From: Cytophagales bacterium
GTDB taxonomy: Bacteria; Bacteroidota; Bacteroidia; Cytophagales; JAHDFW01
Assembly: GCA_020627945.1 (NCBI GenBank)
Contig: JAHDFW010000016.1
Coordinates: 1-32,135, forward strand
DNA: 32,135 bases
Direction: 5' to 3'
The notes below the pieces were generated by a model. That model saw nothing but the letters and a program-made list of their open reading frames with translations. It ran no database searches and was not told where the DNA came from. Position 1 is the first letter of the stretch, and the number at the start of each line of letters is the position of its first letter. The translations under genes and the position numbers were made by a program. Below are positions 23,018 through 31,533 of this stretch, piece by piece.

Positions 23018-23824
23018 CTAATGTTTGACATTGCGTTTATAATTAACCTCTGAATAGCGGTAAGATTCAAATAGGCCTATATCATCAAATACTTCAATAC
23101 TTGTTATTGTGAGTTCCTTATCAAGCATAATTCTAACCGTTTTAGCATATGAGCTGGGGATTTTAATACGTTCTCCTGGTCCAATTTTACTGTAAAAAGA
23201 ATATTCGGAATTGTTAATCAGAATTAAGTATTCACTCAGGTGGTTCGACTTTGCTATTTCGACTAAGTTTGTTGCTTTTGTGGTGAGAAGTTCGCGATAA
23301 CCAAAACTTTTATTTTCGGCTAACAGTTCGAATCCAGATGTTGTAGAATTAAGACTAAAATGAATGTCATTATTAGTAATGGCGCTCTTAAGAATAGTTT
23401 GTATATAAGAAACTCCCACATCATAGATAGTATGATGATTGTTTTTACGCATTAATCTTCCGAAGGGGTCTAATTCAATGTCAAAATAGGGGAATCCGTT
23501 TGGCGAGTATACTGCATTTTTGTTCTGGGTAGGAGAAAAAAAAATACTTGCGCCTTCGTAAGGATTTAAGAAGGTTATTTTGCATTCGAAAGGTTTTTTT
23601 TGATATACAACCTTTTGCTTACCAGTAAGATATTTGGATCCTATTCTTTCCGTGTTTTCCACGATAAATTCACCAGATTCAATTTCTTCAAGCTTGTTAA
23701 TTAAGTTGTTAACGAAACTTAGCGGTTCCTGTTTAATTAAGTCCCCGTTCGAACTTGGCCTTAAGTCAGAAAACGTGCATAAAATACACGTAGAAATAGC
23801 GGTTAAATAAAAGGCCTTTACCAT
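23018..23824 (-). CDS. Exported DUF1571/LolA-like protein
   Basis: A 268-aa exported protein with an N-terminal signal sequence (about 1-20; cysteines at 13 and 16 within it make lipidation possible but the lipobox is poor). The mature part begins with a helix (FVNNLINKLEEIESGEF), then beta strands of the LolA/DUF1571 type: FIVENTERIG..., YQKKPFECKITFLNPYEGA, AVYSPNG. It ends in strands that describe a lipid-binding-like half barrel (ITSIEVFDDIGLFESYRYSEV). It probably carries or senses a hydrophobic ligand in the periplasm. It is the first gene of the minus cluster with GH3 22 nt downstream. It is divergent from the Lrp gene, with a -7 box 40 nt upstream. The family assignment is moderate. 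Confidence 0.7.
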   Translation of the reverse strand: MVKAFYLTAISTCILCTFSDLRPSSNGDLIKQEPLSFVNNLINKLEEIESGEFIVENTERIGSKYLTGKQKVVYQKKPFECKITFLNPYEGASIFFSPTQNKNAVYSPNGFPYFDIELDPFGRLMRKNNHHTIYDVGVSYIQTILKSAITNNDIHFSLNSTTSGFELLAENKSFGYRELLTTKATNLVEIAKSNHLSEYLILINNSEYSFYSKIGPGERIKIPSSYAKTVRIMLDKELTITSIEVFDDIGLFESYRYSEVNYKRNVKH

Positions 23825-23864
23825 TCGTTGATCTTAAGGAACTTGCTGCTGTTGATTTTAACTA

Positions 23865-23872
23865 CAAAAATA
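23865..23872 (-). promoter_or_regulatory. -7 promoter box of the DUF1571-GH3-ATP-grasp cluster
   Basis: Minus strand TATTTTTG at 23872-23865, exact TAnnTTTG; the -33 region has no TTTG, which may mean activator dependence. The leader would be about 35 nt. Confidence 0.45.
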
Positions 23873-23894
23873 TCTAGTTGTAATTAAATTGCTT

Positions 23895-23929
23895 AATATT
23901 GTGTTTTATTTGGTAATAAACACTGTATT
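23895..23929. promoter_or_regulatory. Candidate Lrp operator (imperfect palindrome)
   Basis: Arms GTGTTTTATT (23901-23910) and AATAAACAC (23915-23923) are complementary apart from one extra T. The flanks AATATT and TGTATT extend the symmetry with two mismatches. It overlaps the -33 box of the lrp-like gene and lies just upstream of the divergent cluster promoter. That is where an Lrp/AsnC protein would sit to repress itself and control the cluster. Confidence 0.45.
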
Positions 23930-23939
23930 ATAGGCTTTG
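23909..23939 (+). promoter_or_regulatory. Possible promoter of the Lrp-family gene
   Basis: TTTG at 23909-23912, 18-nt spacer, TAGGCTTTG at 23931-23939 (one base longer than TAnnTTTG). Transcription near 23945 gives a short leader to the ATG at 23960. Confidence 0.35.
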
Positions 23940-23959
23940 TTTAGTTAAAAGTGTGGTTT

Positions 23960-24418
23960 ATGGATTCAATTGATATTAAAATTCTTAATTTTCTCCAAAG
24001 GAATGCCAAAATGACGGCTAAGGAGATGGCGGATAAGTTGTATTTAACGGCTACTCCGATCTACGAAAGGATAAAAAAAATGGAGAAGAGCGGAGTGATA
24101 AAACAGTATGTGGCCCTGCTCGATCCAGAACTTTTGAATCGCTCATTGGTAGTATTCATCAATATTGCAATTAAAGAACATAGAGCTAGCGAACGTGAGT
24201 CGTTTTTGAACGAAATAAAAAAACTTCACGAAATAGTAGAATTGTACCACACTTCGGGCAACTATGATTTTATAGCTAAAGTGCGTTTTTCAAATGTAAA
24301 AGAGTATAAAGAGTTTTTAGTAAATAGAATAAGCTTGATTCCAAATATTGCGGACATTGATAGTCAAATTGTATTGGACGAGGTAAAGTATTCAACTAGA
24401 ATAGATGTATTGCCTTAG
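23960..24418 (+). CDS. Lrp/AsnC family transcriptional regulator
   Basis: A 152-aa DNA-binding regulator. The winged helix-turn-helix (residues 1-60; DSIDIKILNFLQRNAKMTAKEMADKL, then the recognition helix in TATPIYERIKKMEKSGVI) is followed by a RAM ligand-binding domain (about 65-150; VVFINIAI, ELYHTSGNYDFIAKV, IDSQIVLDEVK). Such proteins usually form octamers that sense amino acids. I use the ATG at 23960; the GTG at 23951 adds three residues not typical of the family. It is divergent from the DUF1571-GH3-ATP-grasp-QEGLA cluster with a palindrome between them, so control of that cluster is likely. The stop overlaps the convergent priA stop by 4 nt. Confidence 0.93.
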   Translation: MDSIDIKILNFLQRNAKMTAKEMADKLYLTATPIYERIKKMEKSGVIKQYVALLDPELLNRSLVVFINIAIKEHRASERESFLNEIKKLHEIVELYHTSGNYDFIAKVRFSNVKEYKEFLVNRISLIPNIADIDSQIVLDEVKYSTRIDVLP

Positions 24419-26865
24419 GCAGGATCTACATCTGCGATCACCAGCACGTTCCGAAATTCCGACTTAGAAAACTTGGTATCATCGATTTGTTTTCGAAGAA
24501 ACTCCTTAACCGCAGCAGTATTAACCTGTCGTTCAACTTTGACTAGAATTTCGAAAAGATAGAAATTTCTTATTTTACCTATAAATGGTGTTGCAGGTCC
24601 TAATACACTTTTTTGAGGAAGCTTTTTTCGTAAATTAAATGCAAGCTTATCTGCGAAGGCTGCAGCAACTTTTACATCCCGGTGCTTAATGGTCAGATTG
24701 GTTAGTCTGAAATAGGGAGGATACTTTAATAGTTCGCGATCCTTAAGCTCATATTCATAGAATCCTTGATAGTCTTGTTTAAGAAGGTAATCGAAGATGC
24801 GTTGAGTAGGATCGTAAGTTTGAATAAGAACTTGTCCTTTTTTTTCTTTTCTTCCAGCTCTTCCAGATACTTGCATTAGCATTTGAAAAGCGCGTTCAGT
24901 TGCACGAAAATCTGGAAATTGTAACATGTTATCCGCATTAAGAACACAAACCAATGTTACATTATCGAAATCCAAACCTTTACTAACCATTTGTGTACCC
25001 ACTAAAATGTTGGTTTGGTTATGCTCAAAGTTATTGATAATGCGTTCGAAACTACCCTTGTTACGAGTAGTTTCAAGATCCATTCGCTCTATCTTGGCTT
25101 CAGGTATTAGTAACTTCAGATCTTCTTCAATTTTTTCAGTTCCATAACCTAAACTGGACATTTTAGCTGAACCACAAGCCGTACAATGATTAGGAGGTGT
25201 TTTTCTATAGCCACAATAGTGGCACCTCAATTCGTTTGCATATTGGTGGAGTGTAAGACTGACTTCACAGTTTATACACGATGGAGTCCAATTACACATT
25301 TCACAACTAATCATAGGAGCATATCCTCTACGATTTTGAAGGACGATTACCTGTTCCTCGCGTGAAATACAACCTCTTATTTCATTAAGCAACTCATTTG
25401 AAAATAAACCAGACATACTTTTAGTTCTGGTTGCTTTTTGAATATCGATGAGACGAATCTCGGGTAGTGTTGCATTTCCATATCTTCGATTCAACTCTAC
25501 TAATCCATAGCTTCCATTAGAACCCAAGAAGTACGTTTCAACGGCCGGTGTTGCTGTACCTAAAAGTAACTTAGCATGATGAGATTTAGCTAACATCATG
25601 GCAGTATCACGAGCATTGTATCTAGGATTTGGTTCATATTGTTTGTACGAACTTTCATGCTCTTCATCTACTACAATTAGACCCAAATCATGAAATGGAA
25701 GGAAGACAGAACTTCTAACACCAATCAAGACTTTAAAGCGTCCTTCCATGGTGCCTTCCCAAATTTCAACGCGTTCATTATCGGAATATTTAGAGTGATA
25801 TACTCCAACAGCATCGCCAAAATACTCTCGAACTCTACGAACTAATTGTGTTGTTAATGCGATTTCAGGTACAAGAAATAATACTTGTTGACCTTGATTA
25901 ATAATTTCCGAAATGCATTTCAGGTAAATTTCAGTCTTGCCACTTCCAGTTATGCCTTTGAGTAGTGTGATGTCTTGTTTCTCCAAATTCCCAAGAATTT
26001 CGCCAAAAGCTTTTTCTTGATGTTCGGAGAGCACAACTTCTTTTTCGGTACTAGCAATCATTGGAAATCTGGAGACGATCTCTTTATACTCTTCCATGAT
26101 CCCCTTTTTTATTAAAGTTTTTAATGAAGATGTGGAGAGGGTATGATTTTTAGTTAATACAGACTTTTCCGTGCTTTGAGTATAGTCACTATTAGTTGCT
26201 TGTAAAAAACTCATGACCCAGTCACTTTGCTTGGGGAATTTTTCCAACGTATTAAACAAGTCATTTAGAGATTCTTCCGAATGAAACTTATCATTAAGCT
26301 TGATTCTAGTAACTTTTTTAGGAACGTATTTATCTGAAATTTGCTCAAAAAGAACGATATATTCTCGAGAAAGGAGAGACTTAATGTATTTGTGAATATT
26401 TTTTTTACCGAGTAATTTCTCTACATCGACGAATGTGAGTGTATCCGTTTGGTAAAGGCGTTCTACAATGATTCTTTCTCGTTCATCTATGTTTTCAACC
26501 TCTATAATTGCATTTGGATTAAGCGAAATATTGGATTCACTACTTAGTCTTAACCCTGCTGGTATAGCTGATTTTAGAATTTCACCTTCCGTGCACATAT
26601 AATAAGAAGCCATCCAATTGATCAGCTTGAGCTGATTTTGATCTAATAGCGGATATTGATCAATTACTTCCAGCAATGGTTTTGCTTCGTATTGTTTTGG
26701 TGCGTTATTATGAACTGCTGCGATTATGGAACTGTAAATCTTTTTCTTACCAAATTGCACTAATACTCGAATACCTGGTTGAACCAAATCTTCGAATTCG
26801 TTTGGAACCGCATAGGTATATCTTTGCGGTAGTGCTAATGGGATAATCAGATCAACGAAGGTCAT
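24415..26865 (-). CDS. priA: Primosomal protein N' (replication-restart helicase PriA)
   Basis: Superfamily 2 DNA helicase that recognises stalled forks and reloads the replicative helicase; 816 aa. The N-terminal 3'-DNA-binding domain (1-105) is followed by a winged-helix region. The helicase has Walker [10 protein letters not shown] at 304-312, Walker B DEEH at 400-403, GTATPA at 436-441, and a zinc-binding insert with eight cysteines (521, 524, 530, 533, 548, 551, 561, 564). A second helicase lobe includes [11 protein letters not shown] and QVSGRAGR. All key residues are present. It starts 14 nt inside the end of the YyaL-like gene, so translation is coupled. Its stop overlaps the Lrp gene's stop. 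Confidence 0.97.
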   Translation of the reverse strand: MTFVDLIIPLALPQRYTYAVPNEFEDLVQPGIRVLVQFGKKKIYSSIIAAVHNNAPKQYEAKPLLEVIDQYPLLDQNQLKLINWMASYYMCTEGEILKSAIPAGLRLSSESNISLNPNAIIEVENIDERERIIVERLYQTDTLTFVDVEKLLGKKNIHKYIKSLLSREYIVLFEQISDKYVPKKVTRIKLNDKFHSEESLNDLFNTLEKFPKQSDWVMSFLQATNSDYTQSTEKSVLTKNHTLSTSSLKTLIKKGIMEEYKEIVSRFPMIASTEKEVVLSEHQEKAFGEILGNLEKQDITLLKGITGSGKTEIYLKCISEIINQGQQVLFLVPEIALTTQLVRRVREYFGDAVGVYHSKYSDNERVEIWEGTMEGRFKVLIGVRSSVFLPFHDLGLIVVDEEHESSYKQYEPNPRYNARDTAMMLAKSHHAKLLLGTATPAVETYFLGSNGSYGLVELNRRYGNATLPEIRLIDIQKATRTKSMSGLFSNELLNEIRGCISREEQVIVLQNRRGYAPMISCEMCNWTPSCINCEVSLTLHQYANELRCHYCGYRKTPPNHCTACGSAKMSSLGYGTEKIEEDLKLLIPEAKIERMDLETTRNKGSFERIINNFEHNQTNILVGTQMVSKGLDFDNVTLVCVLNADNMLQFPDFRATERAFQMLMQVSGRAGRKEKKGQVLIQTYDPTQRIFDYLLKQDYQGFYEYELKDRELLKYPPYFRLTNLTIKHRDVKVAAAFADKLAFNLRKKLPQKSVLGPATPFIGKIRNFYLFEILVKVERQVNTAAVKEFLRKQIDDTKFSKSEFRNVLVIADVDPA

Positions 26866-28981
26866 TAATCAAATTTAGTGCTTCTTCAACTGAATGAACG
26901 GGTATTTTACAAGTTTTATTTTGACATACGTAAACTGTAGCTTTACCATCCAAACTACTTTTGCCTTGAGTAAGAGGAAGTTGAGTGTTTGGAGTCATGT
27001 AAATCGAATTTCTTGTATTAGAGCGCTGCAACTCTTTTCTTAAATCATGTTGTTGATCTTCAGAACCTGTAATTACAATTTCGAAGGGTGACTCGTGCAA
27101 CTCAATTAGCAATTGACACCAGTTCGCCATAAAAGAACTTTGACGCAAAGTGACGTCCTTCATCTTAAGGCCCATGGTTTTTGCTTGATCAATGTAATTT
27201 TGATTTTCAAGAAGAGTTCCAAGGCGAAATAGGTTTCTGGCCATCACAGAATTAGGAGAGGGAATTACGTTGTCTTGTACTTCTTTACGTCTGTTAATGA
27301 GCTTTTTAGAATTAAGATCGGTAAAATAATAGAATTGATCCTGAGTATCTAGAAAATTCTTAGTGCAATAATTATTAATAAGGTTGGCTTTTTCAATCCA
27401 TTGGTAATCAAAAGTTATTTCATACAGGTCTAAGAACGCATCAATGACTAGCGCGTAGTCCTCCAAAAAACCGTCTATGGTTACCCTGTTATTTTTAAAA
27501 TTTCTGAATAATTTTCCTTCGGAGGTCATGATCTTCGAAGCAATGAAATTTCCATTTGTAATAGCTAGTTCTTTGAACTGTTCATTTCCTAAAGCCTGAT
27601 ATGAATCACATAATCCAGAAAGCATTAATGCATTCCATGAAGTTAAAGTCTTGTCATCCAGTCCTGGACGAATTCTATTCGAACGCTCTTTTAGAATTAA
27701 GTCTTTCCAAGTTTTAATCTTTTTCGCATCGAATTTCTGATCTAGGTATTTTGGATTTCTTTCGAAGATGATCTTGCCTTCCCAATTACCATGTTCTGAA
27801 ACATTGTAGTAATGTTTGAACTCATCAAAATCAGCTCCTAGTAAGTTATTTAGTTCTTCGTATGACCAAACGTAGAATTTACCTTCTTCACCTTCACTAT
27901 CTGCATCTAATGATGAAAAGAAATTTCCATGTTTACCCATTAGTTCACGTTCACAAAAAGCAATGGTTTCCTCAATGGTTGTTTTGTAAAGGTCATTTGG
28001 ATTGTTTTTGTACGCATGAGAATACAAGGATAAAAGTTGACCATTATCATAGAGCATTTTTTCAAAGTGGGGGATAAGCCACTTTTCATCCGTAGCATAT
28101 CTACAAAACCCTCCTCCAATTTGATCATATATACCTCCTGTTGCCATTTTGGAAAGAGTAGTCTGTAAGATTTCTTGCGATTTAGCAGATTCAGCTTCAT
28201 AATGTTGATAGGATAGGAGGTATTCATAAATAGAAGGCATGGGGAATTTTGGAGCATTTCCCATTCCACCATTTTGTTTATCAAATCGCCGTTCTATAGC
28301 TTTGAAAGCTTGATCAAGTTCTGATTTTGTAATCGTTTGATTAGAATCTACCGAAATGTTGAATGATTGATTATCATTTAAGCCATTGGTTAATTTATTC
28401 GCGTATTCTTCAATTCGTTCTCGTTTTTCAGTGTATGTTTTATCAATTTGAATCAGAACAGATTCCCATTGATTGGGATGGAAGTAAGTTCCGCCATAAA
28501 ATGGTTTTTGATCAGGAGTGATAAAAACATTTAAAGGCCAGCCGCCATGTTGCCCCATTAACTGAAGGGCGTTCATGTAGATATTATCAATGTCAGGCCG
28601 TTCTTCACGATCAACTTTAATGCAAATAAAGTTTTCGTTCATCAATTGAGCTAATTGTTCATTTTCGAAACTTTCCCGTTCCATTACATGACACCAGTGA
28701 CATGCAGCGTAGCCAATACTTACCAGAATTGGTTTATCCTCTTTTTTTGCCAATTCCAAAGCTTCTTCACCCCATGGATACCAATTAACTGGGTTATGAG
28801 CATGCTGCAACAAATATGGACTTGATTCATGGATTAGAGCATTAGTATACTTTTGTTCCGAAGAAGAATAGTGACTCATATTAGATTCAGATATGTTGGT
28901 AGTTTGGCAACTAGTAACTAAGATTAAAGTTAAAATAAATGGTTGAAAAAACCTTGATATGGAATCATCAGATTTAGACAT
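26852..28981 (-). CDS. YyaL/DUF255 thioredoxin-domain protein with lipoprotein signal
   Basis: A 709-aa protein of the YyaL/spermatogenesis-associated protein 20 family. An N-terminal thioredoxin-like domain (about 45-200) has the odd redox motif C94-H-W-C97-H in the family's [13 protein letters not shown] context, and [11 protein letters not shown] further on. A six-hairpin glycosidase-like (alpha/alpha)6 barrel follows (about 210-690; [43 protein letters not shown]). Unlike the usual cytosolic members it starts with a hydrophobic segment ending in VTSC (Cys25), so it appears to be lipidated and periplasmic. Met35 would give a cytosolic form, but the upstream ATG is coupled by an 8-nt overlap to the GSCFA gene. 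The function of the family is not known. Confidence 0.88.
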   Translation of the reverse strand: MSKSDDSISRFFQPFILTLILVTSCQTTNISESNMSHYSSSEQKYTNALIHESSPYLLQHAHNPVNWYPWGEEALELAKKEDKPILVSIGYAACHWCHVMERESFENEQLAQLMNENFICIKVDREERPDIDNIYMNALQLMGQHGGWPLNVFITPDQKPFYGGTYFHPNQWESVLIQIDKTYTEKRERIEEYANKLTNGLNDNQSFNISVDSNQTITKSELDQAFKAIERRFDKQNGGMGNAPKFPMPSIYEYLLSYQHYEAESAKSQEILQTTLSKMATGGIYDQIGGGFCRYATDEKWLIPHFEKMLYDNGQLLSLYSHAYKNNPNDLYKTTIEETIAFCERELMGKHGNFFSSLDADSEGEEGKFYVWSYEELNNLLGADFDEFKHYYNVSEHGNWEGKIIFERNPKYLDQKFDAKKIKTWKDLILKERSNRIRPGLDDKTLTSWNALMLSGLCDSYQALGNEQFKELAITNGNFIASKIMTSEGKLFRNFKNNRVTIDGFLEDYALVIDAFLDLYEITFDYQWIEKANLINNYCTKNFLDTQDQFYYFTDLNSKKLINRRKEVQDNVIPSPNSVMARNLFRLGTLLENQNYIDQAKTMGLKMKDVTLRQSSFMANWCQLLIELHESPFEIVITGSEDQQHDLRKELQRSNTRNSIYMTPNTQLPLTQGKSSLDGKATVYVCQNKTCKIPVHSVEEALNLINDLR

Positions 28982-29969
28982 TTCTAGAGAGACGTTTTTC
29001 TATTTCATTTGTAAAAGCAGAAATGTCAAATTGCTCAGAACGTTTGATGAATTTGTCTTTTAGGTTTAGTAAAAATAAACGATAATCCTCACTTTTTGGA
29101 TTCAAAGGTCGATGGTTCAATTCATTCAACAACTTGGTCCACTGATCCAACTTGTCGTTGGTTCCTTTAGAGAAGTAAGTTTCTTTAAACTTACCCCATA
29201 TATAATTTTGAGCAAACTCTGTTGGGTGGATCAAGTCATCTTTATAGAATCTATAGTCTCGAAGGTCATCCATCATGAGTTCATATGCGGGGAAGTACTG
29301 CACATTATCAAACTTGGTTGCTAGAAATTCGCATCCTACTCGTAGAAGTGATTTGCTAAGATTGTTTTCGGTAATTCCATCCTTAATATGTCTTATGGGA
29401 CTAACCGTGAGGAGAACCATTAATTTCGGATTAAGTCTTGATACGATCTGAATTGCACTTTCTATTTGATCTGTGATTTGGTTTTGATTCAATAATGTCT
29501 TTTGAAACTCATTCTGAGGGATTTTGTGACAATTTGCCACAGTTAATCCAGATTTCAAGTGTTGGTATGTATAAGCTGTGCCCATGGTTATGATGAGCAG
29601 GTCACTTGTTTTAAGATGTAGATGTACTTGTTTTAGTAGGGAATCATAAGTTTGAATTAACTCATTTTTGGTTTCAGCATTTATACTTGAGTGAAGAAGC
29701 AATGACTTAAACCCTTCTGAAACTTGAATTACAGATTGTTCAAATAGATCTGCTTTATAGTTAGGATAGTTAACCGCATCTGATATTAGATGTCCAATAG
29801 TTGCTGGGTTAAATATTATTCCAAATGGGTTCTTCAGGATGTCGAATTGTAACTCATCAAATCTGAGACCCATATTATCAGCAAAGCAAGAACCAATAGA
29901 AATGATCTTACTAGGATGCTCAATTTTAATATCTGAAGGAGTAGGGTTAAGTTCTGTTCTAAACTTCAT
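28974..29969 (-). CDS. GSCFA family protein
   Basis: A 331-aa cytosolic protein of the GSCFA family, related to SGNH/GDSL hydrolases and PC-esterases. The signature GSCFADNMG is near residues 26-34, with S27 the presumptive nucleophile; FNPATIG follows. The C-terminal DLIHPTEFA near 241-249 supplies a D..H pair as in SGNH enzymes. The substrate is unknown; GSCFA genes in Bacteroidota are often near surface-polysaccharide or housekeeping genes. It heads a tightly overlapping run (GSCFA, YyaL-like, PriA). No clear promoter was seen in the 60-70 nt upstream, which follows the rplI terminator. Confidence 0.9.
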   Translation of the reverse strand: MKFRTELNPTPSDIKIEHPSKIISIGSCFADNMGLRFDELQFDILKNPFGIIFNPATIGHLISDAVNYPNYKADLFEQSVIQVSEGFKSLLLHSSINAETKNELIQTYDSLLKQVHLHLKTSDLLIITMGTAYTYQHLKSGLTVANCHKIPQNEFQKTLLNQNQITDQIESAIQIVSRLNPKLMVLLTVSPIRHIKDGITENNLSKSLLRVGCEFLATKFDNVQYFPAYELMMDDLRDYRFYKDDLIHPTEFAQNYIWGKFKETYFSKGTNDKLDQWTKLLNELNHRPLNPKSEDYRLFLLNLKDKFIKRSEQFDISAFTNEIEKRLSRNV

Positions 29970-30035
29970 TATTCACAAGTGATGTACCTCCGCGCTTTTC
30001 TGCTTCTTTGCGGTTAGGCATATAAAGTTAAACAT

Positions 30036-30072
30036 AAAAAAACATCCGCCAACACTGAGGTTGACGGATGTT
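30036..30072 (-). terminator. Terminator of the rpsF-rpsR-rplI operon
   Basis: On the minus strand AACATCCGTCAAC pairs with GTTGGCGGATGTT (one U-G pair) around a 6-nt loop and runs into seven U residues (30042-30036). It starts about 30 nt after the rplI stop. Confidence 0.9.
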
Positions 30073-30101
30073 ACAAACAAAATAATATAGTATCTTCTTA
30101 A

Positions 30102-30551
30102 TTATTCAGCTACTACTTCGAAAGAAAGTTCAGCAGATACTTCTTTATGCAAATCTACAGATGCACTGTAAGTACCAACTTCTTTTATTTTATCTTTCAC
30201 TTTAATGTTGATGTCCTTACGGTCAACAGCAATTCCTTTATCCTTAAGGATGTCAGAAATCTGAAGTGAAGTAACTGTTCCAAACAATTTACCATTTTCA
30301 CCAACCTTAGTAGGAATAGCGATAGTTAAACCGTTGATTTTTCCTGCCAAACCTTCAGCGTCAGATTTAAGTTTTTCAGCTTTGTGAGCTGCCTGACGAA
30401 TGTTTTCAGCAATCATTTTTCTGTTTTGAGCATTAGCAACTATTGCTTTGCCCTGAGGAATAAGGAAGTTTCTACCGTATCCAGCTTTCACTTCTACAGT
30501 ATCATTCTTGTACCCTAGTCCTTTTATATTTTCTTTTAGTATTACTTCCAT
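30102..30551 (-). CDS. rplI: 50S ribosomal protein bL9
   Basis: A 149-aa protein of the large subunit. The N-terminal rRNA-binding domain (MEVILKENIKGLG..., VEVKAGYGRNFLIPQGKA) is joined by a long helix (about 41-78) to the C-terminal domain (GKLFGTVTSLQI). Length and motifs are standard. It is third in the rpsF-rpsR-rplI operon, 39 nt after rpsR, and followed by the terminator. The upstream region has no Shine-Dalgarno sequence. Confidence 0.98.
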   Translation of the reverse strand: MEVILKENIKGLGYKNDTVEVKAGYGRNFLIPQGKAIVANAQNRKMIAENIRQAAHKAEKLKSDAEGLAGKINGLTIAIPTKVGENGKLFGTVTSLQISDILKDKGIAVDRKDINIKVKDKIKEVGTYSASVDLHKEVSAELSFEVVAE

Positions 30552-30590
30552 GATTAAATTTCAAAAATGAAATAGTATAAATAAGTTTGA

Positions 30591-30839
30591 TTATCTCATT
30601 GAATCTCCAGTGTAAGGCAAGATCGCAATGTGTCTTGCACGTTTGATAGCCTGAGCTACTTTACGCTGGTATTTCAAACTTGTTCCTGTAATTCTTCTTG
30701 GCATGATTTTGCCATTATCGTTGATTAACTTCAACAAGAAATCAGGATTTTTATAATCTATGTGCTTGATTCCGCTACGCTCGAATCTACAATACTTCTC
30801 GTTATTTACGTCGTGTACTTTTTCGTTGTGTAATGCCAT
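30591..30839 (-). CDS. rpsR: 30S ribosomal protein bS18
   Basis: An 82-aa small-subunit protein that forms a dimer with bS6 on the platform. The conserved core is [51 protein letters not shown]-like (about 15-76). Only 5 nt separate it from rpsF. In Flavobacterium ribosomes, bS18 with bS6 and bS21 is known to sequester the anti-Shine-Dalgarno tail, which fits the lack of Shine-Dalgarno sites in this window. Confidence 0.98.
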   Translation of the reverse strand: MALHNEKVHDVNNEKYCRFERSGIKHIDYKNPDFLLKLINDNGKIMPRRITGTSLKYQRKVAQAIKRARHIAILPYTGDSMR

Positions 30840-30844
30840 CTTTC

Positions 30845-31216
30845 TTATGCTTTAACAGGTTCTTCATTTTTTACATTTTGAGAAGCAAGCTCTCCTTTTC
30901 TTCTTTTAGCATTATATGCTACACCGTGCTTGTCAAGTTTAACTACTAAGAAACGGATTACAGTCTCGTCTCTTCTAAATTCAGTTTCAATCTTGTCCAC
31001 AATAGTTCCTTCAGCTTCAAACTCTACAAGTTGATAGAACCCAGAATTCTTCTTTTCGATTGGATAAGCTAGTTGCTTAAGTCCCCAATCTTCTTCGTTG
31101 ATGATTTTGGCACCACTCTTTTTCAAGAAATCTGTGTACTTTTTCACCGTACTTTTTTTCTGTTCCTCAGAAAGCACAGGGGTCATGATGAAAACAGTTT
31201 CGTAATTTCTTACCAT
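30845..31216 (-). CDS. rpsF: 30S ribosomal protein bS6
   Basis: A 123-aa small-subunit protein, partner of bS18. The ferredoxin-like fold starts [18 protein letters not shown] and includes [26 protein letters not shown] and [12 protein letters not shown]-terminal charged extension (about 105-123) follows. First gene of the operon with a textbook promoter and a leader hairpin. The ATG is preceded by AACAACAAATT and no Shine-Dalgarno motif. Confidence 0.98.
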   Translation of the reverse strand: MVRNYETVFIMTPVLSEEQKKSTVKKYTDFLKKSGAKIINEEDWGLKQLAYPIEKKNSGFYQLVEFEAEGTIVDKIETEFRRDETVIRFLVVKLDKHGVAYNAKRRKGELASQNVKNEEPVKA

Positions 31217-31247
31217 AATTTGTTGTTTATTAATGATTTATACTAGT

Positions 31248-31272
31248 CATCAGCCTATACAACGGGCTAATG
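31248..31272 (-). promoter_or_regulatory. rpsF leader hairpin, candidate S6:S18 autoregulatory site
   Basis: On the minus strand CATTAGCC (31272-31265) pairs with GGCTGATG (31255-31248; one G-U) around a CGTTGTATA loop, near the 5' end of the predicted transcript. A CCG trinucleotide sits where the stem meets the loop. Known rpsF leaders carry an S6:S18-binding structure with a conserved CCG; whether the rest of the motif is here is unverified. Confidence 0.45.
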
Positions 31273-31278
31273 AGCCTG

Positions 31279-31310
31279 CAAAAGTAGAGATTCTTATATT
31301 TAAAACCAAA
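31279..31310 (-). promoter_or_regulatory. Promoter of the rpsF-rpsR-rplI operon
   Basis: Minus strand TTTG at 31310-31307, a 20-nt spacer, TACTTTTG at 31286-31279. A full match to the Bacteroidota housekeeping promoter. The transcript should begin near 31273, leaving a leader of about 56 nt. Confidence 0.8.
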
Positions 31311-31458
31311 CTAATTGAATTTTAATAAGTTGTGGTCTTGGGTAGGAATGCTAATTTATAATTGTTCTAAATTATAAAAATAAAACACAGATAATCAGTT
31401 AGTTAAGATTGTATAATCTTGAAAAATTAATATTTTTAAGAAAGTTCGGTTGAAACCT

Positions 31459-31489
31459 TTTGTGAAATGGTAATCGGGTATTACATTTG
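31459..31489 (+). promoter_or_regulatory. Promoter of the cytochrome c (ActA-like) gene
   Basis: TTTG at 31459-31462, a 19-nt spacer, TACATTTG at 31482-31489. Full consensus match. Expected leader about 38 nt to the ATG at 31534, so this is probably the promoter of an alternative complex III operon. Confidence 0.75.
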
Positions 31490-31533
31490 CCACGGAATAA
31501 CGAGTTAGACCGTACTTTTATTATATATATACG

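Larger units (their letters stand above)
31217..31533. other. 317-nt divergent intergenic region
   Basis: Holds the rpsF leader and promoter at the left and the cytochrome gene's promoter and leader at the right. Between them (31311-31458) the DNA is AT-rich with one 8-bp inverted repeat, TTTATAAT...ATTATAAA (31355-31378). I see no RNA gene or ORF. Confidence 0.6.

Noticed and set aside
27940-28284. 114-codon frame on the minus strand inside the YyaL-like gene
   Set aside because: Different frame of the same strand within a well-conserved domain, no start context, no features.
29986-29991. GGAGGT on the minus strand before the GSCFA gene
   Set aside because: It is 16 nt from the ATG, too far for a Shine-Dalgarno site, and no alternative start at proper spacing stays open. 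Other genes here do not use SD.
31355-31378. AT-only inverted repeat TTTATAAT...ATTATAAA as a terminator or RNA
   Set aside because: No G-C pairs, no gene ending nearby; expected by chance in AT-rich intergenic DNA.
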